Source of the DNA: Paenibacillus wynnii
Lineage (GTDB): Bacteria; Bacillota; Bacilli; Paenibacillales; Paenibacillaceae
DNA: 64,000 bases
Assembly (NCBI RefSeq): GCF_000757885.1
Contig: NZ_JQCR01000002.1
Coordinates: 2,542,001-2,606,000, forward strand
Direction: 5' to 3'
Shown: positions 8,177-17,330 of the stretch, piece after piece
Layout of the letters: each line of letters starts with the position of its first letter
Numbering within the stretch: the stretch's first letter is position 1
Program-made: the position numbers and the translations under genes
Notes under the pieces: generated by a model
Database searches by the model: none
What the model was told of the DNA's origin: nothing
What the model saw: only the letters and a program-made list of their open reading frames with translations

Positions 8177-8563
8177 ATGAATTTACAGTTTTCAATTTCT
8201 GCTAATCCTATTACGGGACAGAGCAGAACTGAAGTAGCGACTAGTGACAGAGCGGCAGCACCTGATAAGGAAGTGGCTTCTATCCGCAATGCCAAGGATA
8301 TGAGTCTGAAGGAGAAACAGGGCGTTAACGTATCTGTTGCTGAAGAGCAGCTTATCCGAACTATAGAGCGGGCCGTAAAGTCTCTACAGGGACCCCAGAC
8401 CACGCTGGATATCAGCATCCATGAGAAAACGCATGATATTATGGTAAAGGTTATTAATAAAGATACGGGTGAACTTATCCGTGAAGTCCCAGCAGAGAAA
8501 ACTCTAGATTTATTAGCTAATATGATGGAAATTGCAGGTATATTGGTCGATGAGAAAATATAA
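8177..8563 (+). CDS. flaG: FlaG family protein
   Basis: FlaG proteins (B. subtilis YvyC) are small flagellar proteins that influence filament length; the mechanism is unsettled. The 128-residue product has a disordered Ser/Ala/Lys-rich N-terminal half and the conserved C-terminal FlaG fold (LDISIHEKTHDIMVKVINKD, then LIREVPAEKTLDLLANMME). It is the first gene of a sigma-D transcription unit and lies 20 nt before fliD. Confidence 0.92.
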   Translation: MNLQFSISANPITGQSRTEVATSDRAAAPDKEVASIRNAKDMSLKEKQGVNVSVAEEQLIRTIERAVKSLQGPQTTLDISIHEKTHDIMVKVINKDTGELIREVPAEKTLDLLANMMEIAGILVDEKI

Positions 8564-8583
8564 GATTGTGAGGTGAGTGATGT

Positions 8584-10089
8584 ATGGTAACAAGAATTAA
8601 TGGCTTTTCTGGAATGGATGTCGATTCAATGGTTAAGAACTTGATGACTGCGAAGCGTATTCCAATGGATAAATTATCCCAGCAGAAGCAAACCATGCAA
8701 TGGACAAGAGATAGCTACCGTGAAATGAATAGTAAGTTTGTTGATTTCCAAACAAATAAGCTCAACAGGACCTATGGTCTTTCCGCAGCTATGAATTCAC
8801 AAAAAGCTGTGACATCCGGTAATACAGATGCCCTTAAAGCAGTAGCTAGTGCTAATGCGAACGGTGTTGATATGACAGTGAGTATTACTCAATTAGCTTT
8901 AAAGGGTATGCTTGAAACTAACGGTAAAGGTTCTACATTTACGGCATCATCGACCCTGACGGAACTGGGAGCCGCCTCACCTGGTACTTATAATCTTAAT
9001 GTGAATGGTCAGGCTTTCAGCTTCACCTCAGAAACACCAATTTCTACGATTATATCTAAAATAAACTCTAATGCTGATGCCAAAGTAAGTGCGAGCTTCG
9101 ATGAAATTAAGGGGAAACTAATAGTTACCTCTAATACACTGGGTGCAACTGGTGAAGTTAAGCTTGGGGTAGGTGCAACTGATAACACTCTACTAGATGT
9201 TTTTGGCGGGGTTAAGCAGAATACATTTGGAAAAGATGCTATTGTATTTATAAATAATACCAAGATGATTAAGAATAATAATACCTTCACGGTTAATGGA
9301 GTATCGCTTACTTTATTAGCTACAACTGTAAACTCTATTGACCCTACTATAGATCCATTTGATTCAGGAGAGGCAAATAATCCAACTAAAATTACTATAC
9401 AATCCGATCCAACAAAAGCGATAGATACGATTAAATCTTTCGTTGCAGACTATAACAACTTGTTAAGTGCAATGAATAGTAAAATTTCTGAAGAGAAATA
9501 TCGTGATTTCCCTCCATTAACAGATGAACAAAAAGTTGATATGAAAGAAGATGACATCACAAAGTGGACGGAAAAGGCAAAGAGTGGCGTACTGAAGAAT
9601 GATGATATTTTAAGATCCACTATCTCAAATATGAGAACCCTTATTTCTGAGAAAATTGGAAGCCTTAGCTCAATAGGGATTACTACTGGTCAATATTATG
9701 AGGGGGGGAAACTTTACTTAGATGAAGAGAAGCTAACCAAAGCATTAAATGCTAACTCTCAAACGGTAGCAGAACTATTTCAAGGATCGGAAAGTGCCCC
9801 TAAAGATGGGATATTTGATAAGTTAGCTGCCAAAATAGATAATAGCTTAGATAGCTTAGCGAAAAGAGTAGGAACTAATAAATTCTCTACAGATATAACT
9901 AGTGCCTATAATGAACAAAGTGTAATGGGGAAAAGACTCAAGGAGTATAACTCTCGTATAAGCGATATGTTAACTAATCTGAGTAATGCTGAGACTCGAT
10001 ACTACAAACAATTTTCCGCTATGGAAACCGCAATGAATAAATTAACAGCCCAGTCCTCGTCTCTTTTATCCAGTATGGGACAATCTTAA
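8584..10089 (+). CDS. fliD: FliD, filament cap protein (HAP2)
   Basis: The cap pentamer at the filament tip that folds incoming flagellin. The product has 501 residues. The N-terminus (TRINGFSGMDVDSMVKNLM) and the terminal coiled coil (residues about 450-495, NSRISDMLTNLSNAETRYYK) are FliD_N and FliD_C signatures. The middle is the variable surface-exposed region. Its chaperone FliT is encoded two genes downstream. Confidence 0.95.
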   Translation: MVTRINGFSGMDVDSMVKNLMTAKRIPMDKLSQQKQTMQWTRDSYREMNSKFVDFQTNKLNRTYGLSAAMNSQKAVTSGNTDALKAVASANANGVDMTVSITQLALKGMLETNGKGSTFTASSTLTELGAASPGTYNLNVNGQAFSFTSETPISTIISKINSNADAKVSASFDEIKGKLIVTSNTLGATGEVKLGVGATDNTLLDVFGGVKQNTFGKDAIVFINNTKMIKNNNTFTVNGVSLTLLATTVNSIDPTIDPFDSGEANNPTKITIQSDPTKAIDTIKSFVADYNNLLSAMNSKISEEKYRDFPPLTDEQKVDMKEDDITKWTEKAKSGVLKNDDILRSTISNMRTLISEKIGSLSSIGITTGQYYEGGKLYLDEEKLTKALNANSQTVAELFQGSESAPKDGIFDKLAAKIDNSLDSLAKRVGTNKFSTDITSAYNEQSVMGKRLKEYNSRISDMLTNLSNAETRYYKQFSAMETAMNKLTAQSSSLLSSMGQS

Positions 10090-10106
10090 ACTAGAAGGTG
10101 ACATAA

Positions 10107-10505
10107 ATGATTACATCTCCATATGAGAAATATCGCCAGTCTTCTATACAAACATCAACTCCTGCACAGTTGGTAATTATGTTATACGATGGTGCAATAC
10201 GTTTTGTTCGAACAGGTTTGGATGGACTGAAACAGCAAGATGTTGAGAAGACAAACCTTAATTTTGGAAAAGCTCAGGCAATTGTCAGCGAATTAATGAG
10301 TACCTTGGATCAATCTTATGAAATCTCCAAAAGTCTCTCTTCTCTATATGAGTATACAAACTTTCTTTTAATTGAAGCCAATATCCGTAAAAACCCGGAA
10401 AAAGCAGAAGAAGCCATAGGCTATTTAACAGACCTCCGGGAAACTTGGCTTCAAGCTTCGAAACTTGCCTCAGGGCAGACACAGGCTGAAGGCGCTAATG
10501 GATGA
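10107..10505 (+). CDS. fliS: FliS, flagellin export chaperone
   Basis: Binds the disordered C-terminus of flagellin and prevents premature polymerisation. 132 residues with the family start (YEKYRQSSIQTSTPAQLVIMLYDGAI, given as two short parts: YEKYRQSSIQT and PAQLVIMLYDGAIRF). It serves two flagellins here, and their identical C-terminal tails suggest that both are clients. The gene overlaps the next one by 8 nt. Confidence 0.95.
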   Translation: MITSPYEKYRQSSIQTSTPAQLVIMLYDGAIRFVRTGLDGLKQQDVEKTNLNFGKAQAIVSELMSTLDQSYEISKSLSSLYEYTNFLLIEANIRKNPEKAEEAIGYLTDLRETWLQASKLASGQTQAEGANG

Positions 10506-10833
10506 ACTCATTCAGCAACTTGATCAGCTAACCAATGATATTTTAGACCGCCTTCACGAAGCTCCTTACGAGCAACTAGAATTTTTCGTAGAAGATCGTC
10601 AGAATCTTGTCGACTCGATTGCAGCTATGGTCTCATCCTGCCAACCGACATTTGCACAAAAGCTAGCTATTCGTCGAATCATGGAACAGGATTCTGCGAT
10701 TCTCGCTCGAATGAATGCTTTACGTCTTGAGGCTCAAGACTGGCTACAGAAGCGTAATCAGGCCAAAGCCCAGCGCAATGCGTATGAGTCAGGCTATGCT
10801 CCGGAGAGTATTTTAATGGATCGAAAAAAATAA
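10498..10833 (+). CDS. fliT: FliT-like flagellar chaperone
   Basis: A small helical protein of about 111 residues in the fliT position after fliS, the expected chaperone for FliD. Sequence similarity is weak in this family, so the call rests on length, helical pattern (LIQQLDQLTNDILDRLHEAP) and order. ATG 10498 overlaps the fliS stop by 8 nt and suggests coupling; an in-frame ATG at 10465 lies deep inside fliS and is unlikely. Confidence 0.72.
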   Translation: MDELIQQLDQLTNDILDRLHEAPYEQLEFFVEDRQNLVDSIAAMVSSCQPTFAQKLAIRRIMEQDSAILARMNALRLEAQDWLQKRNQAKAQRNAYESGYAPESILMDRKK

Positions 10834-10850
10834 TATATTAAGATGTTTCA

Positions 10851-10900
10851 GAATAGGGGCATGCGGGTATTAATACTCGTCTGCCCCTATTCTATTCTTA
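10851..10900 (+). terminator. Terminator after fliT
   Basis: GAATAGGGGC and GCCCCTATTC enclose a 22-nt loop that can itself pair (GGGTATTAATACTC), followed by TATTCTTA. This ends the flagellar block. Confidence 0.85.
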
Positions 10901-10977
10901 TAACACTACAAAACTTTCTGAATATTTAGTCGATTTATGTCTGGTAAATTATTGAATGTAAACATTTACTTTTCCAA

Positions 10978-11007
10978 TTGACAATAAAGAAGTAGCGGTG
11001 TTATAGT
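10978..11007 (+). promoter_or_regulatory. Sigma-A promoter of the cold-shock gene
   Basis: A perfect -35 TTGACA (10978-10983), 18 bp, then TATAGT (11002-11007). The transcript would have a leader of about 50 nt, shorter than the leaders of the classic cspA thermosensors. Confidence 0.7.
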
Positions 11008-11061
11008 CAGAATTGTGAGCAAGACTCACATTCATTTGATGACGAAGGGAATGTTTGAACA

Positions 11062-11259
11062 ATGGAAGGTAAAGTAAAATGGTTTAACGCAGAAAAGGGA
11101 TATGGCTTTATCGAGACTTCTGAAGGTGGCGATGTATTCGTACATTTCTCCGCAATCCAAACCGACGGTTTCAAAACTTTGGATGAAGGCCAATCTGTTG
11201 AGTTCGACATCGTTGAAGGCGCACGCGGACCACAAGCAGCTAACGTAATCAAGTTATAA
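11062..11259 (+). CDS. Cold-shock protein (CspB/CspD type)
   Basis: A single OB-fold nucleic-acid chaperone of 65 residues. Both RNA-binding motifs are intact: GYGFI (RNP1, near 13-17) and VFVHF (RNP2, near 25-29). Small acidic Csp of the CspA/B/C/D group; the paralogue cannot be told from sequence alone. Monocistronic, between its own promoter and terminator. Confidence 0.95.
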   Translation: MEGKVKWFNAEKGYGFIETSEGGDVFVHFSAIQTDGFKTLDEGQSVEFDIVEGARGPQAANVIKL

Positions 11260-11320
11260 TCATCCGGCGAAGCCGACCTACATATATGGTAGATGGTTAG
11301 CAAACTGAGACGAATAGCAC

Positions 11321-11354
11321 AAGACTCTGGAAGAAATTCCGGGGTCTTTTTTAT
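11321..11354 (+). terminator. Terminator after the cold-shock gene
   Basis: GACTCTGGAA and TTCCGGGGTC pair with two G-U wobbles, followed by TTTTTTATTTT. Confidence 0.8.
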
Positions 11355-11380
11355 TTTCCTGGGTTGTATTAGAAATGCTT

Positions 11381-11409
11381 TTTACTTAGCGCTAACAATT
11401 TGGTATAAT
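11381..11409 (+). promoter_or_regulatory. Sigma-A promoter of hpf
   Basis: TTTACT (11381-11386), 17 bp, TATAAT (11404-11409). The Shine-Dalgarno at 11421 leaves a very short leader. Confidence 0.7.
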
Positions 11410-11432
11410 GGAGGAGCAAAGGAGGAGTGCTT

Positions 11433-11984
11433 ATGCAATTCAGCATTCGAGGTCAACAATTTGAAGTGACTGAGGCATTGAAAGAGTATGTTGATAAGAA
11501 GCTCAACAGACTAGAGAAGTATTTCGATGCACCCCCTACCTCTGAAGGAAATGTAACGCTTAGCGTTGTTCATGGCCTTCATACGGTGGAAGTGACCATT
11601 CCGCTAGCAGGTGTAACTCTTCGTGCGGAAGATCGCAGCGACGATATGTATGCGTCCACTGACGCTGTATTGGACAAGCTGGAACGTCAAATTCGTAAAC
11701 ACAAAACCAAACTCAATCGTAAGTTCCGTCAGGAAGGAAGCCTGAAGACACTCTTTGTGGAAGGAGCCAACGGCGCAGTTGCTGTTGAAGATCAGGATAT
11801 CGATGAATTGGAGGTTGTACGGAATAAGCGTTTCACTCTGAAACCAATGGATGTGGAAGAAGCAATCCTGCAAATGAACATGGTCGGCCACAATTTCTTT
11901 GTATTCTCCAATATTGACACCTCAGACGTGAGTGTCGTATACAAACGCAATGACGGCAAGTATGGACTAATCGAACAGGATTAA
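11433..11984 (+). CDS. hpf: Ribosome hibernation promoting factor, long form
   Basis: Dimerises 70S ribosomes into inactive 100S particles in stationary phase. About 183 residues: an N-terminal HPF/RaiA domain (SIRGQQFEVTEALKEYVDKK) and the C-terminal dimerisation domain of long HPF (FTLKPMDVEEAILQMNMVGH, VVYKRNDGKYGLIEQ). ATG 11433 sits 7 nt after GGAGG; the in-frame GTG at 11427 is too close. Its place before secA matches B. subtilis yvyD. Confidence 0.95.
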   Translation: MQFSIRGQQFEVTEALKEYVDKKLNRLEKYFDAPPTSEGNVTLSVVHGLHTVEVTIPLAGVTLRAEDRSDDMYASTDAVLDKLERQIRKHKTKLNRKFRQEGSLKTLFVEGANGAVAVEDQDIDELEVVRNKRFTLKPMDVEEAILQMNMVGHNFFVFSNIDTSDVSVVYKRNDGKYGLIEQD

Positions 11985-12057
11985 TCAAGTGCGCTGTGAG
12001 CTTGTGCCAGAGTACTACAATCGCCTTATAGCTTCTTTAAAATGAAAATAATTAATC

Positions 12058-12092
12058 GAGTCCCTATTCGTGTGAAGCGAATAGGGCTCTTG
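12058..12092 (+). terminator. Terminator after hpf
   Basis: GAGTCCCTATTCG and CGAATAGGGCTC form a 12-bp stem with one bulge. The T-tail is weak (TTGTG), so termination may be partial. Confidence 0.65.
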
Positions 12093-12143
12093 TGCGTATA
12101 TAATAGATAATGTTGCAAGAAAATGGGGTTATGGTCGCTTGTA

Positions 12144-12172
12144 TTGCGGCATCTCTTACAAACTGTTACAAT
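12144..12172 (+). promoter_or_regulatory. Probable sigma-A promoter of secA
   Basis: TTGCGG (12144-12149), 17 bp, TACAAT (12167-12172), about 100 bp before the secA ATG. Confidence 0.5.
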
Positions 12173-12269
12173 TTATGAAGCAGCGGAATCGACTTTTTAA
12201 ATGCGGCCCTTTCAATCTCGTAAGGATGGGCTCGATTCCACCATCTGTGTTGCATGAAAGGGGTTAACC

Positions 12270-14777
12270 ATGCTAGGACTTGTTAAAAAAATATTTGGTG
12301 ACACTAATGAACGTGACGTAAAACGTCTCATGAAGACGGTAGAAGTAATTAATGGATTGGAGCCAACCTTTAAGGCACTTTCCGATGAAGAATTGAGCGC
12401 CAAGACAAGCGAATTCCGTGCGCGGATAGAAAAGGGTGAGACACTGGAGGAAATTCTTCCTGAGGCCTTTGCTACCGTACGTGAAGCATCTGTCCGGACT
12501 CTAGGCATGCGCCACTTTGATGTGCAGTTGGTCGGAGGTATGGCTCTGCATGAAGGTAGAATCTCAGAGATGAAGACCGGTGAAGGTAAAACGTTGGTGG
12601 GTACATTACCCGTGTACTTGAATGCCCTGCTTGGTAAAGGTGTACACGTAGTTACGGTCAATGATTATTTGGCTCAACGTGACAGTGCTCAAATGGGACA
12701 AATCTATAACTTCCTGGGCATGACGGTCGGGGTTAACCTGACAGGCATGGACCATGCTGATAAACAGGATGCCTACGCATGCGACGTTACGTACGGCACG
12801 AACAATGAATTTGGTTTCGATTATCTGCGTGACAACATGGTGCTCTATAAGGAGCAAATGGTACAACGCCCATTATATTTCTGTATTATTGATGAAGTGG
12901 ACTCTATTCTTATTGATGAAGCGCGGACACCGCTTATTATTTCAGGACAAGCAGAGAAGTCAAACGAACTGTATTATGCGGCTGATCGTTTTGTGAAGAA
13001 ATTAACCATTGAGGAAGACTACACGGTAGATATCAAAGTAAAATCTGTTGCCTTGACTGAAAAGGGTGTAGCTACAGCAGAGCGTGCTTTTGGAGTGGAG
13101 AATTTGTATGACCAAGCTCATGTAACCCTCAACCATCATATTGTTCAAGCGCTCAAAGCAAATGTTATTATGCGCCGCGACGTGGATTATGTGGTTACTG
13201 AAGATGAGGTTGTTATTGTTGATGAATTTACAGGCCGTCTAATGGCTGGTCGCCGTTACAGCGATGGGCTGCATCAGGCGATTGAAGCGAAGGAAGAGAT
13301 TGAAGTACAGAATGAGAGCATGACGCTCGCAACAATCACCTTCCAGAACTATTTCCGGATGTACCGCAAGCTGGGTGGCATGACAGGTACAGCGAAGACA
13401 GAAGAAGAAGAATTTAAGAAAATTTATGGCCTTGAAGTGCTTCAAGTGCCTACGAATAAAGTCAATCAACGTGCAGATGCACCTGATGTTGTGTATAAAA
13501 GTGAGAATGGCAAGTTCAATGCAGTTGTAGAGGAAATTGTGGAACGCCACAAGAAAAATCAACCTGTATTGGTAGGTACAGTATCTATCGAGAATTCCGA
13601 ACGTCTGTCGGAAATGCTTAAGCGTAAGGGTGTAAGACACCAAGTACTGAATGCCAAGCATCACCAAGCCGAAGCGGAGATTATTTCACATGCAGGGCAA
13701 CCGGGCACTGTTACAATTGCGACAAACATGGCTGGACGCGGAACAGACATTATTCTGGGTGAAGGTGTAGCGGATCTCGGAGGTCTGCATATTATTGGTA
13801 CGGAGCGTCATGAATCACGTCGTATCGATAATCAGCTGCGTGGTCGTGCGGGCCGTCAGGGTGACCCTGGTTCAACCCAATTCTATTTATCGCTTGGCGA
13901 TGAACTCATGAAACGTTTTGGTGCAGATAATGTACTGAACATGATGGACCGTCTTGGCTTTGAAGAAGATCAACCTATTGAGAGTCGGATGATTACCCGT
14001 GCTGTTGAATCTGCCCAGAAGCGGGTAGAGGGAAACAACTTTGATATCCGTAAGGTTGTCCTGCAGTATGATGACGTTATGAACCAACAGCGTGAGATTA
14101 TCTATAAACAACGCCGTGAAATTCTGGAGTCTGACAACATTAAAGACACCGTAGTTGAGATGATCAAGCCTGTTATTGAACGTGTTGTAGAAGCACATTG
14201 CAGCGATGATATTCCTGAGAACTGGGAACTTCAAGAAGTAGCGGACTATGTCAACAGTAAGCTGTTGGATGAAGGTGCTTTGACTCGTGATGATCTCTGG
14301 GGTAAGGAATCTGATGAAATCATCGAGTACATTTTTGCGCGTGTTCTTGAGAAATACGCTGCCCGTGAAGAACGTCTTGGTGCTGAATTGGTACGTGAAT
14401 TCGAAAAGGTTATCGTACTGCGTTCCGTGGATAGCAAATGGATGGATCATATCGATGCGATGGATCAGCTTCGTCAAGGGATTCACCTTCGTGCCTACGG
14501 CGGTACCGACCCGCTTCGTGAGTATCAGTTCGAGGGCTTCCAAATGTTCAATGAGATGAGCGCTAATATTCAGGAAGAAGTTGCGACTTATATTATGAAG
14601 GCGCATATCGAGACGAATCAGGAGCGTCAATCTGTTATAGAAGAGGACAAAATCTCTACCAATGCCGAACCCGCTGAAAAACGTCCGGTACACGTAGAAT
14701 CGGCCATTGGCCGTAACGATCCTTGTCCTTGCGGCAGCGGCAAGAAGTATAAGAATTGCCATGGACAGAACGCATAA
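12270..14777 (+). CDS. secA: SecA preprotein translocase ATPase
   Basis: Motor ATPase that drives secretory proteins through SecYEG. The product has 835 residues, with Walker A MKTGEGKT near 103-110, [14 protein letters not shown] for the DEAD-like box, [25 protein letters not shown] and [11 protein letters not shown] of the second motor domain. A C-terminal zinc-binding tail has the pattern [13 protein letters not shown]. All motifs are intact. A GAAAGGGG Shine-Dalgarno precedes the ATG. The neighbours hpf and prfB are the usual ones in Bacillaceae. Confidence 0.98.
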   Translation: MLGLVKKIFGDTNERDVKRLMKTVEVINGLEPTFKALSDEELSAKTSEFRARIEKGETLEEILPEAFATVREASVRTLGMRHFDVQLVGGMALHEGRISEMKTGEGKTLVGTLPVYLNALLGKGVHVVTVNDYLAQRDSAQMGQIYNFLGMTVGVNLTGMDHADKQDAYACDVTYGTNNEFGFDYLRDNMVLYKEQMVQRPLYFCIIDEVDSILIDEARTPLIISGQAEKSNELYYAADRFVKKLTIEEDYTVDIKVKSVALTEKGVATAERAFGVENLYDQAHVTLNHHIVQALKANVIMRRDVDYVVTEDEVVIVDEFTGRLMAGRRYSDGLHQAIEAKEEIEVQNESMTLATITFQNYFRMYRKLGGMTGTAKTEEEEFKKIYGLEVLQVPTNKVNQRADAPDVVYKSENGKFNAVVEEIVERHKKNQPVLVGTVSIENSERLSEMLKRKGVRHQVLNAKHHQAEAEIISHAGQPGTVTIATNMAGRGTDIILGEGVADLGGLHIIGTERHESRRIDNQLRGRAGRQGDPGSTQFYLSLGDELMKRFGADNVLNMMDRLGFEEDQPIESRMITRAVESAQKRVEGNNFDIRKVVLQYDDVMNQQREIIYKQRREILESDNIKDTVVEMIKPVIERVVEAHCSDDIPENWELQEVADYVNSKLLDEGALTRDDLWGKESDEIIEYIFARVLEKYAAREERLGAELVREFEKVIVLRSVDSKWMDHIDAMDQLRQGIHLRAYGGTDPLREYQFEGFQMFNEMSANIQEEVATYIMKAHIETNQERQSVIEEDKISTNAEPAEKRPVHVESAIGRNDPCPCGSGKKYKNCHGQNA

Positions 14778-14824
14778 GTTTAGCAGAAACTGCTTTCATG
14801 CCCTTTGGGCAATATAACAACAAA

Positions 14825-14876
14825 GAGCGGCCTGGGCCCGGGGGATCCCCCCGTTTGCGGCCCGGCCGCTTTTTTG
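14825..14876 (+). terminator. Strong GC-rich terminator after secA
   Basis: AGCGGCC(T)GGGCC pairs with GGCCCGGCCGCT, with an inner CGGGGG-AT-CCCCCC stem, followed by TTTTTTGG. Confidence 0.88.
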
Positions 14877-14915
14877 GACTTTTGTCTTTCCGGTGATAGT
14901 TAGCGAAGCAGGCGG

Positions 14916-14961
14916 AATTGTTCTGGAGAAGCGTAGCGTTTGCCTTTGTCTCCGGAAAATT
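14916..14961. repeat. Imperfect inverted repeat in the secA-prfB spacer
   Basis: Arms AATTgTTCTGGAG (14916-14928) and CTCCGGAAaATT (14950-14961) enclose a 21-nt loop. The spacer (14778-15105) otherwise holds the secA terminator and no recognisable gene. The arms look like a dispersed intergenic element, but no second copy was found in this window. Confidence 0.45.
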
Positions 14962-15105
14962 ACCTTTTAAAAGTTTTATCAAAGTTTCTGGGGACAACAG
15001 CAATCGGAAGAATAATCCGCCAGCGAAGCGCCAAATATCACCTCGAATTCAACAAGTCCAACAGCGCAAGACGCAAACTTACTTTTGAAAGGTGAAGTGA
15101 ACCAT

Positions 15106-16219
15106 ATGATAGATCCTACTGTGAAACAGGACCTGCGTGAAATAGGCAAGAAACTAACCAACCTTAGGGGGTCACTTTGACTTAGATCTCAAGCAGGAGA
15201 TGATTGCCAACTTTGAAGAGAAGATGGCTGCTCCAGGTTTCTGGGATGATCCTGACAAGGCGCAAGGTGTCATCGCTGAAATGAATGCCGTGAAGTCATC
15301 CGTAGATCAATACGAGAAGCTTCAAGTGGAATATGATGATACGAGTATGATGACGGAGCTTGCGGATGAAGAAGGCGATGATGAATTGGCGGCTGAAACC
15401 GCAGCGTCTATTCGTTCTCTTTTGGCAAAGGTGGATGAGTTTGAATTACAGTTGCTGCTTAATCAGCCTTATGACAAGCTAAATGCTATTCTGGAGCTGC
15501 ACCCTGGAGCCGGGGGTACGGAGTCGCAAGACTGGGGCCAAATGCTGCTACGTATGTATACCCGTTGGTCGGAGAAACACGGATTCAAGGTGGAAGTTCT
15601 TGATTATCTGCCGGGCGATGAGGCAGGAATCAAGAGTGTAACTCTCCTTATCAAAGGCTTCAATGCCTACGGATACCTGAAAGCCGAAAAAGGCGTACAC
15701 CGTTTAGTGCGTATTTCTCCATTTGACTCCTCGGGACGACGCCACACTTCATTCGTGTCCTGTGATGTTGTACCTGAAATTAAAGAGGATATCGAAGTAG
15801 AAATTCGTACAGAGGATTTGAAAATCGATACGTACCGTGCTACTGGAGCCGGTGGACAGCACATTAACACGACTGACTCTGCTGTGCGGATTACTCACTT
15901 ACCCTCTGGGGTTGTAGTAACCTGCCAGAACGAGCGCTCCCAGATCAAGAACCGGGAACAAGCCATGACGATGCTGCGTTCCAAGCTCTATGAGCGTAAG
16001 CTGCAAGAGCAGCAGCAGCAATTGGATGAGATTCGTGGCGATCAATCGGATATTGCCTGGGGTAGTCAGATTCGCTCCTATGTATTCCATCCCTATAGTA
16101 TGGTAAAGGATCACCGTACCTCCGTGGAAACCGGTAATACAGGAGCGGTTATGGACGGCGATTTGGATGCTTTTATTGATGGTTATTTACGCAGCCAAAT
16201 TAAGACTGAGGCTGAATAA
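15106..16219 (+). CDS. prfB: Peptide chain release factor 2 (programmed +1 frameshift)
   Basis: RF2 recognises UGA and UAA stop codons. The gene is split in two frames: codons 1-24 from ATG 15106 ([17 protein letters not shown]...) reach CTT-TGA at 15175-15180, and a +1 shift onto GAC (15179) continues in the frame that ends at 16219, giving about 370 residues, the usual RF2 length. The stem sequence AGG-GGG-TCA-CTT-TGA-C is the classic autoregulatory RF2 slip site with its internal Shine-Dalgarno-like AGGGGG. The RF2 tripeptide SPF ([10 protein letters not shown]) and catalytic GGQ ([14 protein letters not shown]) are both present. It starts behind AAAGGTGAAGTG. Confidence 0.97.
15166..15181 (+). 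promoter_or_regulatory. Programmed +1 ribosomal frameshift site of prfB
   Basis: AGGGGG (15166-15171) lies 3 nt before the slippery CTT at 15175, which is followed by the poorly terminating TGAC. When RF2 is scarce the ribosome shifts to GAC; when abundant it stops at TGA. Confidence 0.96.
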
Positions 16220-16277
16220 AGATCGTATGATTCCTGCGTACCCTTGGGTCATCTTTCACACCTGAAGGAGATTTATC

Positions 16278-17162
16278 ATGCAAAAAATAAATTCACGCAG
16301 CAAGCCCCCGCTTATTCCGCTCAACGGGCCGGTGCGACATACAGTTGATATCATTATGATTGTGATAGGTTCACTTATTACAGCGATTGCATTTAATATC
16401 TTTATGCTGCCCAATCGAATTGCTTCAGGCGGAGTATCGGGTTTGTCCGTACTAGCACAGTCATGGTTGGGAGCGGAGCCTGCTTTTACTCAATGGGCGC
16501 TTAATATCCCGTTATTTGTACTTGGAGTGCTATTTCTGGGTAAGCAATATGGAGTGCGTTCTTTGCTGGGCAGCTTTGTGTTACCGTTATTTATCTATTT
16601 CACCAGGGATTTTCCTGTTCCCACGCATAATCCTTTGTTGGCTTCTATATACAGTGGAATCGGTGTAGGTCTGGGTCTGGGGCTGGTGTTCCGGGGACGG
16701 GGTTCAACGGGGGGCCTCACCATTCTGGCTCAGATTATTCAAAAAGTATCCGGCCTGAGCTTTTCAATGTCTGTAGTCTTGCTGGATGGCACGGTGATTA
16801 CATTGGCCGCTTTTGTACTCGGAATGGAGCAGGCACTTTATGCTCTAATCGGGCTTTTCGTAACGGGCAGGGTAATCAATACACTCGAAGTAGGCTTCAG
16901 CAATACAAAAGTTGCATATATTATATCGGATCAAACGGAGGAGATCTCTCAGGCTATTTTACATGACTTGGACCGTGGGCTGACGAAGCTGAACGCTCAA
17001 GGCGGTTATACCGGAGATCATCGTACCGTACTGATGGTAGTGGTTGGACAGAATGAAATTACGAGGCTTAAGGCTATAGTTCGCTCTGTAGACCCAGGGG
17101 CATTTGTAATTATTACGGAGGCTCATGAGGTGCTGGGCGAAGGTTTTAAAAGAGAAGCGTAA
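16278..17162 (+). CDS. YitT family membrane protein (DUF161/DUF2179)
   Basis: An integral membrane protein of 294 residues with five or six hydrophobic segments between about 25 and 200 (for example IIMIVIGSLITAIAFNIFML) and a soluble C-terminal domain of DUF2179 type (RTVLMVVVGQNEITRLKAIV). The Gly-rich GIGVGLGLGLVFRGRGSTGG (about 126-145) is typical of the family. Function is unknown; members are common in Bacillota. It stands alone after prfB, with GAAGGAG before the ATG and a terminator at its end. Confidence 0.85.
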   Translation: MQKINSRSKPPLIPLNGPVRHTVDIIMIVIGSLITAIAFNIFMLPNRIASGGVSGLSVLAQSWLGAEPAFTQWALNIPLFVLGVLFLGKQYGVRSLLGSFVLPLFIYFTRDFPVPTHNPLLASIYSGIGVGLGLGLVFRGRGSTGGLTILAQIIQKVSGLSFSMSVVLLDGTVITLAAFVLGMEQALYALIGLFVTGRVINTLEVGFSNTKVAYIISDQTEEISQAILHDLDRGLTKLNAQGGYTGDHRTVLMVVVGQNEITRLKAIVRSVDPGAFVIITEAHEVLGEGFKREA

Positions 17163-17200
17163 ATCCCTGATCAGGAGAGGCAGCGCTTCTCTTTTTTTAT
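17151..17200 (+). terminator. Terminator overlapping the 3' end of the yitT-type gene
   Basis: AGAGAAGCG (17151-17159, inside the last codons) pairs with CGCTTCTCT (17184-17192), followed by TTTTTTATTTT. Confidence 0.8.
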
Positions 17201-17219
17201 TTTAATAAATGACAAAGCG

Positions 17220-17256
17220 TTGTATTTATATTAATCCGGTTGTATAATAATACATA
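17220..17256 (+). promoter_or_regulatory. argC promoter with overlapping ArgR/AhrC operator
   Basis: TTGTAT (17220-17225), 17 bp, TATAAT (17243-17248). The -10 lies inside an 18-bp ARG box at 17239-17256 (GTTGTATAATAATACATA), which fits TNTGNATWWWWATNCANA at all but the first position. A bound arginine repressor would cover the -10 element. Confidence 0.75.
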
Positions 17257-17330
17257 TTTGCATAACGGCTGATTTATCATTGGATAACTATTGAAGAGAA
17301 TATATATAGATACAGAAAGCGGGGATGACA

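Noticed and set aside
13887..14762. 291-residue open frame on the minus strand
   Set aside because: Lies fully opposite secA, has a composition typical of a codon shadow (Phe/Leu/Ile/His-rich) and no family features.
14835..14852. GGGCCCGGGGGATCC, resembling a cloning-vector polylinker
   Set aside because: It is part of the self-complementary secA terminator; flanking sequence continues naturally and no vector DNA follows.
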